NCBI GenBank assembly: GCA_021776805.1 | Contig: JAJFFD010000104.1 | Coordinates: forward strand, 1 to 64,000 | Source of the DNA: Planctomycetota bacterium | GTDB lineage: Bacteria > Planctomycetota > UBA1135 > UBA2386 | Length of the DNA: 64,000 nt | Reading direction: 5' to 3' | Part shown: piece after piece, positions 44,922-53,521 of the stretch | How the letters are laid out: each line of letters begins with the position of its first letter | Numbering within the stretch: the first letter of the stretch is position 1 | Made by a program: the position numbers and the translations under genes | The notes under the pieces: model-generated | The model's database searches: none | The model's input: the letters and a program-made list of their open reading frames with translations, nothing else | What the model was told of the DNA's origin: nothing

Positions 44922-47392
44922 AGGAGATTGAACCTCTTACGGAGCCACCACTCAGCGGAGAGAAGCCCGAGGATGAGAGCGACGGTCATCCAACTGTCCC
45001 AGATGCCGTGGGCGCTCTTGAGCGGGTCGATGACGGTCTTGGATGGGATTTGTTCCGCCCTGGCGAGAAGTTCGCCGGGATTCTGCAGCAGCACTCCACC
45101 TGTGGCGGAGGCGATCGCAGCCAACTCTGCCATGTCAGCGGGGCCTTGCTTTTCAATTGCCGCTGGAACGACCTGAAAACTGGCTTCCACCTTGCGGTTC
45201 TCACCGCCGGATCCACTAAGCCGAAAGTAACCGGTCGCGGTTGGACGAAAGCGCGTCTCGAAGTGTCCGGGCATGGCTTCGACCGGAGCGAGGGCGAGAT
45301 TCTCAATGGCGCCATCCTCTCCCTGCATCTCCAGAGCGTAGCTTTCGGCGATCAATGGCTGATAGTCCTGGTCGCGTGCCTGAACCTGCACGTGCAAAGG
45401 CTGACCGAGCTCCAGTTTCTCTTCGTCGAGGAGGATCCTTGTGCGGCTCCCGCCGGCATTCAAACGGCCTTCGAAGAGATAGCGAATGCCCTTCACCCAG
45501 AAGCGCTCATAAGCGTGTTCGAAGGCGACTCGCCAACGATAGCTGTCGTCCGTCCCCGAAAAGAGCACGCGACCGGCGCCGATGAACTGGCTTGCGACCA
45601 AGGGCATGGCGCTGCCATCACTGGCGACGAGCACCGGGCTGCGGTGCTCGAGCAAGACTTGCGCCGCTGGTTTGCTACGGATCACGGGGAAGGCGAAGTA
45701 GAAGCCGGGCAATCGCTCCCAGAGACTGTCGCTGGCTTCTCGATTATCCAGCAGTCGTGCTGCCTTGTGGGCCTTGCCTGCAGCCGTGAGCTGGTAGCGC
45801 CAGGCTCGCGGGCGGCCGCGGCCAAAGCCGATGACCTCGTGGTCGGCCTTGACCAGATCCGGGACCACGGGTAGCAGGTCGGCGATGGATTCCGTGCTCG
45901 CGCCGGGCCGTAGAGCCTCGAGGGTGAATTTCTCGCCGCAGGTCCACCAGAGTCCGGCGCCGCCATCGGTGACCATCTCGGCGACTGAGTCGCAGAACTT
46001 CTTTTCGAGACTTCGGCTATCGGGATCCAGGAAGATGAAGACGTCGAACTCCTCCAGATCAGCGCGGTCGACGGGCAGGCTCGTGAGAGAGAGATTGCCG
46101 TCCTGCGGGAAGTCAGAGTCTGCGCTGCAGAGCCAACAAGACAGCTGAACCGTCTTGTCCCTGGTGAGCATGTTGCGCAGGAAGCGGTACTCATGAGAAG
46201 GGCCGCCGGAGATGAGGAGCACTCTGGTCTGTTCGCCGAGAACCTCGATTTGCTTGCGCTGCGCGTGGCGTTCTGGAGTCATCGGCTCCAAGGCCGGAGG
46301 TTCGATCTCGACGATGTGCGTGAAGACTCCGGCGTGGTCCGCAGTCAGTTGATCGAATTCGATGAGGGCTTCCCGCTGCCCAGATCCGAGGCGCACTTGT
46401 TCGCTGCGGATGGTCACAGCCTGCGAGCCTTCGTCAGCCTGCAACTTGAGGTGGACAGTTACTTCGACGTCCTCGTATCCCTGGGATTCGACTTCAGCGC
46501 GAATGGTGTAGGGATCCTTTTGAAAGACCTTGTCGGGTGCTTCCAGCCGCGTGAGGGTGACGGTTCGAGTTGCCGATGGATCGCCGACGGGAATAACGAT
46601 TGTGCTCGGGATCCTGCGCTGCTCGAGCATGCGAGCAATCTCGGCTCCCTGCGCGCCGAGGTTACGTCGACCATCCGACAAGAGAATGATCCCGGCAACG
46701 GCGGAATCGCGGCTCCGTTCCAAAGCTTGGCGTACGGCGCCGCCGAGGTTCGAGTACCGTCCGGTAGCAGTGATCGCATTCAGATCGAGCTTGACGAGAG
46801 CGCTCGAAGTCGCAGCCTCTGAGCCCTTGGCTTCTTCACTTTGGAGATCCAAGTCGGCGAGTAGCTCCAGGCCGGCGGCAAAGCCGTAGACCAGGACACG
46901 GTTGTTCTCGGCAAGGGAGGCGAGAATAGCCTGGTCGTCCTGCGCGAGGAGCGACTTGGCCAGTTCGATGCGTCGAGCTTCGCCTGGCTCGCCTTCTTGC
47001 ACAGCACGCCATGCCTTGGCGAGTTCTTCCACCTCGGGCTGGCGGAAAGAATCTTTGTGCCCCATGGACTGGGACTGATCGATGAGGATCAGGGTGTGTC
47101 CTGGTCGCACCTCTCGCTTGATCGTGATGAGGTTCGGTTCCAGAAGCAGGAGGAATGCGGCGAGAATGGCCAGGCCACGCAGACTTCCGAGGGTGATGCG
47201 CTGCCACCTGCTCAGGTTGCGACCATCGCGTCGGTAGGTGTAGACGACGATGAAGAGGGCCAGCGCCAGGCCGATCAGAACGAGAAGCCCCTGACCCCCA
47301 CTGGGGAAGCTACTCAACTCCAGGCGTAGTTCGGTTCCAGGCTCGATTTCGAGCCCCTTCCACGATGCCAGCCAGCGAAGCAGTCCTTGCAT
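44918..47392 (-). CDS. VWA-domain membrane protein
   Basis: An 824-residue protein with membrane helices at the N-terminus (GLLVLIGLALALFIVVYTY, GSLRGLAILAAFLLLLEPNL) and one at the C-terminus (WMTVALILGLLSAEWWL). The VWA-type domain (about 100-280) has an intact MIDAS: LILIDQSQSMGH (DxSxS) and IILLSDGRRN. A glutamine-amidotransferase-like fold (DVFIFLDPDSRSL, TRVLLISGGPSHEYRFL) follows, as in Bat-type VWA proteins. Its four-base overlap couples it to the DUF4175-like gene. Confidence 0.85.
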   Translation of the reverse strand: MQGLLRWLASWKGLEIEPGTELRLELSSFPSGGQGLLVLIGLALALFIVVYTYRRDGRNLSRWQRITLGSLRGLAILAAFLLLLEPNLITIKREVRPGHTLILIDQSQSMGHKDSFRQPEVEELAKAWRAVQEGEPGEARRIELAKSLLAQDDQAILASLAENNRVLVYGFAAGLELLADLDLQSEEAKGSEAATSSALVKLDLNAITATGRYSNLGGAVRQALERSRDSAVAGIILLSDGRRNLGAQGAEIARMLEQRRIPSTIVIPVGDPSATRTVTLTRLEAPDKVFQKDPYTIRAEVESQGYEDVEVTVHLKLQADEGSQAVTIRSEQVRLGSGQREALIEFDQLTADHAGVFTHIVEIEPPALEPMTPERHAQRKQIEVLGEQTRVLLISGGPSHEYRFLRNMLTRDKTVQLSCWLCSADSDFPQDGNLSLTSLPVDRADLEEFDVFIFLDPDSRSLEKKFCDSVAEMVTDGGAGLWWTCGEKFTLEALRPGASTESIADLLPVVPDLVKADHEVIGFGRGRPRAWRYQLTAAGKAHKAARLLDNREASDSLWERLPGFYFAFPVIRSKPAAQVLLEHRSPVLVASDGSAMPLVASQFIGAGRVLFSGTDDSYRWRVAFEHAYERFWVKGIRYLFEGRLNAGGSRTRILLDEEKLELGQPLHVQVQARDQDYQPLIAESYALEMQGEDGAIENLALAPVEAMPGHFETRFRPTATGYFRLSGSGGENRKVEASFQVVPAAIEKQGPADMAELAAIASATGGVLLQNPGELLARAEQIPSKTVIDPLKSAHGIWDSWMTVALILGLLSAEWWLRKRFNLL

Positions 47393-47405
47393 GATTACTT
47401 CGGCC

Positions 47406-49610
47406 TCAGCGTCGGCCGAACCTCCATGCTAGAAGCGTCTCGAGAATGAGCCCGAGAAGGAGTGCGAGGGCGAACCAACGCCAGAGCCCACCACTTCCGG
47501 CGAGCTGCGAGTCGCCTTGGAGCGCAGCGGAGCTCATGATTGTGACCCGATCGAGAGCCGCGGAGGGATAGGTATTGGCTAGGGATTCGCTCCCGAGTTG
47601 CTCGAGGAGACCTTCCTCCAGGAGCGGGTTCCGCGAGAAGAGTTCACGTCTCTCATTGCCGTCGTGGGCCGAGAGTACGAGGCTATGAAGGCCGTACTGG
47701 CGGAGGTCGGCCATCGGGATGCTCAATCCTTCGGCGTCCTCGCCAGCAGTACCCACGCTGTAGGTGTGTATGTCGGTCTCGTCGCGAAGGCTGCTTACCG
47801 AAACATCAGGTCGATAGAGGCCGGGGTCGACCCGCCTTTGCAGGACTCCGCGAGGCTGCAGATTCCCAGCGCTCACTTCTTGCGGCTTTGCTCCCTCGGC
47901 GTGTAGATCGAGGCAGAGAGTTTGAAAGGCAGGAGTGCGCGGCCATGAGTTCCAAAAGATATCGGCGCTGGTGCCGATGACCGTGACTTCGCCCGCGTTC
48001 TCATAGCTTTGTGAGACCATGAGCGGCTCTCCCTCTGCATCCTCGAGACGCAGGAGAATGCGCACGGGATCGGCTGCGTCGATGCTCATGGTGACATAGC
48101 GACCAACCTGGACCAGCTGCGAGAACATGAACTCGTAGAACTCGCCAAGGCGGGAGAAAAGGACATGGTCTCTGGCGTCGACATGCACCGATGCCGGTGC
48201 ATCCATGTCCCCGGCAACGCTCACCAGGGCAACTGGCAGAATGCCTTCGCCCTGGCGATACAGGAGCTGATTGTAACTGTCGACCTCGACCTGATTGCCG
48301 AGGAAGAACACGATCCCCCCGCCCTGGGCTGCGAAGCTCTCGAGCTTCGCAGCGATCTGAGGGCTTGGCCGAGCGAGGTTGCAGAGCCAGATCATGTCGG
48401 CTTCGGCAAGCTCTTCTTCACTCAGGTTGCCCAACTCGTGGCTGGCGAGAATGCGCACCTGCATGCCGGTGGTCTGTTCGCCGCCGGGCTCCAGGGCCGC
48501 TGCCAGAAAGAAGCTCTCGGATTCCTCGATGCTCTCACCCGGGTCGCCATCGATGACTAGCACCTTGGAGAACTCGCGGATATCGAGGGCGAGACTTCGC
48601 GAATCATCGATGGGGAAGCGATCTGCAGGGATGGTCGCGCTGATGCCGTGATAACCGGGGCTATGGAAGGTCTGTGTGATCGCCACCTTGCCGCTCGCAC
48701 CAGGCTCGAGGGGTTCGAGGGGCAGCATGACGCGGCTCCGGTCATCGATCTCGATGGTCACTTCAGAGACATCGCTGCCATCCAGGCCGCGGTTGGTGAC
48801 TTCGATGACGAAGGTGAGTGGAACACCCATGACCGCGACTCGCTCTGAGCAGCTGAGATCGGTGACTGCCAGGTTGCTGTTGTCTTTCGAGCCGACGGTG
48901 ATCAAGGTGAAGTGCTGGCTTTCGTCGAGCTCTTGCAACCATGCGCTGACGGAAGGATTGGCCTCACCATTGTCACTCAACCAATCATGGCGACGGAGGT
49001 CCGTGATCAGGTAGATCTCGCTGAGTTGAGCATCATCGTTGCTCTGGGAGCGCTGCTCGGCAGCAGACAGAATGGCCGCTGGATCCAGGTTGGCAGAGCC
49101 CAGGTCCCAGCGCGCCACAATCTCTTGGACTCGCTGCGCGAGATTGGGGCCGATTCTGATGTCGGCAAGCTCGGCGTTCTGCGGGTCACTCGATCGCATC
49201 AAGGTGAACAAGTCGCCGCTGCGTTGTTCAGCGAGAGTCTTAACCAGGTTGCCCAGGGCTTGGGTGGCTTCGGCAAAGGCGTTGCCACTCCCACTCCTCT
49301 GGGCGAGTGACGCAGAATCGTCGAGGCAGAGCACGTGATGCGTGCGCTGAGTGCCGAGGCTAGTACCGCCGAGCTGTGGCCGGGATACTAGAAAGACCAG
49401 GAAGATCACTGCGAGCGTGCGCAGAAGCAGGATCAACCAGTGCTCCATCCTCAGGCGTCGGCGATTGCGTTTCATGGCGCGGAGTAGGAACTCCATGGCC
49501 GCCCAACGAATCGTGCGATGCCGCCGCCTGTTCAGGAGGTGGATGATGATCGGCACTGCAGCCAGTGGTAGTGCCCAAAGCAGGAGTGGGTTGAGAAATC
49601 CCAAGTGCAC
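47406..49610 (-). CDS. BatA-like protein (aerotolerance regulator N-terminal domain)
   Basis: A 734-residue protein with the BatA N-terminal membrane domain: FLNPLLLWALPLAAVPIIIH, then RRHRTIRWAAMEFLLRAMKR, then a second helix ILLLRTLAVIFLVFLVSRP. A VWA-like domain follows (LCLDDSASLAQ), later beta domains, and a final membrane helix (LALLLGLILETLLAW). GTG start directly abuts the previous gene's stop. Bat proteins act in oxygen stress or envelope complex assembly with a MoxR ATPase; no moxR gene is present in the window. Confidence 0.87.
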   Translation of the reverse strand: MHLGFLNPLLLWALPLAAVPIIIHLLNRRRHRTIRWAAMEFLLRAMKRNRRRLRMEHWLILLLRTLAVIFLVFLVSRPQLGGTSLGTQRTHHVLCLDDSASLAQRSGSGNAFAEATQALGNLVKTLAEQRSGDLFTLMRSSDPQNAELADIRIGPNLAQRVQEIVARWDLGSANLDPAAILSAAEQRSQSNDDAQLSEIYLITDLRRHDWLSDNGEANPSVSAWLQELDESQHFTLITVGSKDNSNLAVTDLSCSERVAVMGVPLTFVIEVTNRGLDGSDVSEVTIEIDDRSRVMLPLEPLEPGASGKVAITQTFHSPGYHGISATIPADRFPIDDSRSLALDIREFSKVLVIDGDPGESIEESESFFLAAALEPGGEQTTGMQVRILASHELGNLSEEELAEADMIWLCNLARPSPQIAAKLESFAAQGGGIVFFLGNQVEVDSYNQLLYRQGEGILPVALVSVAGDMDAPASVHVDARDHVLFSRLGEFYEFMFSQLVQVGRYVTMSIDAADPVRILLRLEDAEGEPLMVSQSYENAGEVTVIGTSADIFWNSWPRTPAFQTLCLDLHAEGAKPQEVSAGNLQPRGVLQRRVDPGLYRPDVSVSSLRDETDIHTYSVGTAGEDAEGLSIPMADLRQYGLHSLVLSAHDGNERRELFSRNPLLEEGLLEQLGSESLANTYPSAALDRVTIMSSAALQGDSQLAGSGGLWRWFALALLLGLILETLLAWRFGRR

Positions 49611-50645
49611 TTACCTCTGATAGATCGGGACGTAAGCGTAAGGGAGTTGCAGGATGGTCAAGGCGATCGAAGTGCCGTAGATCGTACCGACACCGTCACC
49701 TGTCCAGGACCCGTCTCGGCGCTGTTGCCTGAGGAGCCACTCTGCCATGCGGGCATAGTATTGGTCCCAGTCTTCTCCTCCGCGCTGGTAGAGGGCCTGC
49801 GCAAGGTAGAGGTGGGAGTAGTAGTGGTGACCGTTACCACTGCCATTGATGGGCAGGGTGCGCTGGGAGTACTGGAGAGCCTTCTCTGCCATGGGGTCGT
49901 CGTACTTGCCCGCGTTATAGAGGACAGCGACCGCAGCGGCTGTGATCGGCGGCCTACCGCCGCCGCCAGAGCTGGCGCTGTAGCGGATACTGCCGTCCGG
50001 GTTGGCGCACTTCTTGATGTAGTCGATAGCTCGCTTGATGGTGCTGACAGGGACCGTGATGCCGGCGTTTCTGCAGGCTCTCAGCGATTGTATCTGGGTG
50101 ACCGTGACCGAGCCCTCATCACCATTGGAGTCTGGGCTGTATAGCCAACCCCCCGCCCGTGACTGGGACCGCGCGATCAACTTGATGGCGCGGGTCAGGA
50201 CTCCGTGTAGTTCCTTTTGGCGGCGCTCGTCCACTTCCATGCCATAGACCTGTGCGAGGAACATGGTGGAGAAGCCGTGCCCGTACATGCTGCGCCCTTC
50301 CTCCGAAGGTGCGGTGATCACGCCGTCAGGTTGGGCCAGAACGAGAAGGTGCGCTGAGGCATTGCGAACAGCCTGCCAGTAGCGACCGCGTGTGGGTGTG
50401 GAGCCGGAGCCGAGCAAGGCCATCCCCGCGAGGGCGGTCATGGCGGTTGGGTAGCTGCCGTAGTTGCCAGCAGAGCGCCAGGAGCCATCCGAGTTTTGCG
50501 TGCGCTGCAGGTACTGAAGCCCGCGCTGGATCGCGCGATGAATTTCCGGGCTCACGGACTCTGGCCGCAGATCTTCCTGCGCGGGGATGGCCGCGCAGAA
50601 CAGGAGGGAGAGGAGGGCTGGTTTCGACAAGCGGCTCGTTCTCAT
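49611..50645 (-). CDS. Secreted prenyltransferase/squalene-cyclase-like repeat protein
   Basis: A 344-residue exported protein (signal KPALLSLLFCAAIPAQ) of alpha-alpha toroid repeats, each with a DGSW-like turn: NSDGSWRSAGNYG, RAGGWLYSP, NPDGSIRYS, RRDGSWTGDG. The catalytic DxDD motif of true cyclases is not seen, so an enzyme role is doubtful; these repeats commonly bind proteins in such operons. Start ATG at 50645 overlaps the upstream stop as ATGA. Confidence 0.8.
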   Translation of the reverse strand: MRTSRLSKPALLSLLFCAAIPAQEDLRPESVSPEIHRAIQRGLQYLQRTQNSDGSWRSAGNYGSYPTAMTALAGMALLGSGSTPTRGRYWQAVRNASAHLLVLAQPDGVITAPSEEGRSMYGHGFSTMFLAQVYGMEVDERRQKELHGVLTRAIKLIARSQSRAGGWLYSPDSNGDEGSVTVTQIQSLRACRNAGITVPVSTIKRAIDYIKKCANPDGSIRYSASSGGGGRPPITAAAVAVLYNAGKYDDPMAEKALQYSQRTLPINGSGNGHHYYSHLYLAQALYQRGGEDWDQYYARMAEWLLRQQRRDGSWTGDGVGTIYGTSIALTILQLPYAYVPIYQR

Positions 50646-53305
50646 TTTCGTCCTAGCTCTCCGAGAGTTGCATAGAGCTCGTCCTGCTCGCGAGTGTAGG
50701 CCTCGGCGTCTCCCAGCGCTTGGAATACCTCGAGCCTGGTGAGGTGCCAGAGCCGGATTTGCTGCGCGGCAGCGAGAGGAAGTCGGCATCGGTCGAGGAG
50801 GTCCAAAGCGGGCTGCCGATCTCCGTGGGTCGCCATGGCGAGAGCAAGCTCGCGACCATAAGACAGCATGCGCTCCGCCAGAATCCCCTTTTGGTCAGGC
50901 TTATCCGAGTTTGACCAACCCTTCTCGAGGATATCGATCGCGTCAACCAGTTCGCCGGCCTGCGCCAAGTAGGCGGATCGACGCAGGGGATCTTCGGTCG
51001 ACTGCGCGAGCTTCTGCAGTGCGGCTGCGCTGGAGTAGAGCTCAATGCCACCTTGGTATGAGAGGGCCACGTACGGACCCGTCATCTGCACGTTGAATGG
51101 GCCCGGCAGTGGCTCACGGCCCAGGAGAAACTCGGGCAGTTCGAGTCTGGTCCATGGCGGTTCAGGTGTGCTCAGGCTGCGGAGCAGTAGTTCGCGGTCG
51201 CCAGGTATGACCAGAAGGTCGTCGCTCACCATGCCACGCCCTCGCCAATTGTCGCTGCCGACAAAACGGTCGAGCTTCTCCCTCCACAAGCGGACGCCAG
51301 AATGCAGATCGATGCAAAAGACCTGATTCTTCCCGCCAGCAAAGAGGAAGCGGTCGTTGTGGCCAATCAGATACTGCAGTTCTCCCATGCTGAGCATCCA
51401 GACTGGTTCTCCAGAGGCGCCGTCCAGGCAATGTAGAACTCGCCCGTCGCTTGGCGCGAAGATCACGAGCCCGTCTACGGCGTAAACCTCACTCGGTGCA
51501 AAGCCGGGTAGAGAGACCTCGGAGAAAATCTGGCCGCCGAAGAAGATCTGATTGCGATTGCGACTGGTCTTTCGGCTGGGTTGCTCGCGCAGCGGATGGA
51601 CTCGCTCGTACTTACGGATCCAGCGCAGAGATCCAGTATAGGCGTCAACGGCAGCGATGGCTCCGGCGTTGGAGAGCACATAGGCCATGCCACCGGACAC
51701 TTCTACGGGCGATGCCGGCGGCCGCGCCATGTCGGTGCCGCCACGATGGATCAAGACCTTGTATACGGGTCTTCCATCCGAGGAGTTCATGCACTGCAGA
51801 CCGAAGGTCTGGCCGTGCGAGAAGGGCACCAAGAGCCGTTGATTGAAAACGGTCGGCGTCGCCAAGAAGGTCAATCCGCGGTACTCGCTGTAGTCATCGG
51901 ATGACCAGGAGCGAGTCATCGTCGGCATATCGTAGGCAACGATGCTGTTCTTCGTCACAGGAGCCATGCCAGCGGCCTTCTTGTCACTGCTCCCCAGAAC
52001 TGCATAGAGTCGCTCAGAGTCGTTGGCTACACGCAGGCTGCTGAAGTCGTAGGCGGGCACGCGGCTGCGGGGTTGGCCACGGACAATCCGCGGAACTTCC
52101 GGAGCACCATCCCCTTCGGCGCTCATTTTTCCGGACATCAGCTCGCAGACACGCAGGCGAAAGTTGTCCATGAAGCTGATCTTGTCATCCATGAACAAGA
52201 CGGAGTTCCCTGGAATGTAGTCACGGACGCGTGGCGCCGAGGTGAGCCCTTCTCCACCGACTCCTCTGACTACGAAGGCACCTCGCGTATTGCTACCACG
52301 CCCACTGGTGCTGGCCTGGCGGTAGGGCTTTGTTTCGTAGAAGCGATACTCCCAAAGGGGAACCAGCTCCTCGCTGCCCCCATCGAAGGCTGCCACCCTG
52401 TTGCGTTGCGGTTCGGAAGAACGCGCATCGAGGCCGCCGAGAAGGGCGCTGCCAGCCAGGTCGCCCAGCTCGATGACCTCACCCATGACTCGTAGGGAGC
52501 TTTCTGCGGAATCGGATTGCAAGGACTGGAGGATCTCCGTGGCGAGGTCGTCATCGCCGAGTTTCTGAAAACAGAGCGCGATCTTCAGCTGCAGATAGGC
52601 ATCGGAGATTCCCGCCTCCCTGCGTCCCGCCGCGGGATACACATCCATTAGGAGGCGAGAAGTCTGGATGGCAGCGCGAAACTTGCCTTGGTCCATCATC
52701 TGATCGCTGGCGCGAGCCATCGCCCGGGCAGCGCTGAGAGTGGCGAAGAACTTGTTGTAGATCTCTTCCAGCAAGTAGGCGGGGGCGTTCTCGCCGGCCG
52801 CTTTCAAAGCTCGCTCCGCCGGGATCTCATAGAGGGAGCGGTAGAGGGTCATGCCCTCTGCAGGCAATGAGGCCAGCAGTTCATGGCAAAGGCGCCGCAC
52901 CGGTCTGTAGAGACGCTCGTCATTACTAAAGACCGCATTCCTCGGATCGTCCTTGAGCCAATTCTCTGCTTCCTGATCCTCGCCCTCTGCGGGCTGATCC
53001 GTTGCCGGCTTATCGCCCGGGGCGTCCTCCCCGTCTTCCTCGAGAGTGCGGCCCTCGATCACATCCTGCAGGATGCTGATCGCGCCGACGTAGTCTTCTC
53101 TGCCGAGGAAGTCCTGAGCCTTGCGCAGAAAGCGGTCGATGTTCGGGCTTTCCAGCATCTGGACCTTCTTGCCCGGATCGCTGCCGCCCTTGCCGGCGAG
53201 GTTTATCTGCAGAGGAACGCGTGCAGCCTGTTTGACCTGTGCGCTGGCCAGAGGAGCCAGCATGAGGCAGCAGATCAATGGCAGGTTCCTCGACAAGTTG
53301 TTCAC
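50642..53305 (-). CDS. Secreted PQQ-like beta-propeller/TPR protein
   Basis: An 887-residue exported protein (signal LPLICCLMLAPLASAQ). First gene of the ten-gene run. Residues about 50-260 are TPR-like (VGAISILQDVIEG, AYLQLKIALCFQKLGDDDLA); about 330-760 carry PQQ-like propeller strands (AIAAVDAYTGSLRWIRKYE, VLHCLDGASGEPVWML, VFCIDLHSGVRLWREKL); helical tail at the end (about 800-887). Likely a scaffold or sensor. The upstream 216 bases to the divergent gene must hold the operon promoter. Confidence 0.85.
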   Translation of the reverse strand: MNNLSRNLPLICCLMLAPLASAQVKQAARVPLQINLAGKGGSDPGKKVQMLESPNIDRFLRKAQDFLGREDYVGAISILQDVIEGRTLEEDGEDAPGDKPATDQPAEGEDQEAENWLKDDPRNAVFSNDERLYRPVRRLCHELLASLPAEGMTLYRSLYEIPAERALKAAGENAPAYLLEEIYNKFFATLSAARAMARASDQMMDQGKFRAAIQTSRLLMDVYPAAGRREAGISDAYLQLKIALCFQKLGDDDLATEILQSLQSDSAESSLRVMGEVIELGDLAGSALLGGLDARSSEPQRNRVAAFDGGSEELVPLWEYRFYETKPYRQASTSGRGSNTRGAFVVRGVGGEGLTSAPRVRDYIPGNSVLFMDDKISFMDNFRLRVCELMSGKMSAEGDGAPEVPRIVRGQPRSRVPAYDFSSLRVANDSERLYAVLGSSDKKAAGMAPVTKNSIVAYDMPTMTRSWSSDDYSEYRGLTFLATPTVFNQRLLVPFSHGQTFGLQCMNSSDGRPVYKVLIHRGGTDMARPPASPVEVSGGMAYVLSNAGAIAAVDAYTGSLRWIRKYERVHPLREQPSRKTSRNRNQIFFGGQIFSEVSLPGFAPSEVYAVDGLVIFAPSDGRVLHCLDGASGEPVWMLSMGELQYLIGHNDRFLFAGGKNQVFCIDLHSGVRLWREKLDRFVGSDNWRGRGMVSDDLLVIPGDRELLLRSLSTPEPPWTRLELPEFLLGREPLPGPFNVQMTGPYVALSYQGGIELYSSAAALQKLAQSTEDPLRRSAYLAQAGELVDAIDILEKGWSNSDKPDQKGILAERMLSYGRELALAMATHGDRQPALDLLDRCRLPLAAAQQIRLWHLTRLEVFQALGDAEAYTREQDELYATLGELGRK

Positions 53306-53521
53306 GGCATGCAGCCAGGTCCAATGGAACGTGGGTGGGTGCGGGAGGGATCAGTTTGCATCTACGTCCTGTCTCCGCAACCGGCGAGCAGGCCTGTGGG
53401 TTATGTTCTTCTTTGCCTCCGCCCGGGGCGGAGGATCAGGCAAGGCATTCTGAGCCGTAAGAGCCGGCCCGACACCCACAAACGCTAGAAAGGTCCAAAG
53501 CCTTCCCGGAGTCCAGCATCG

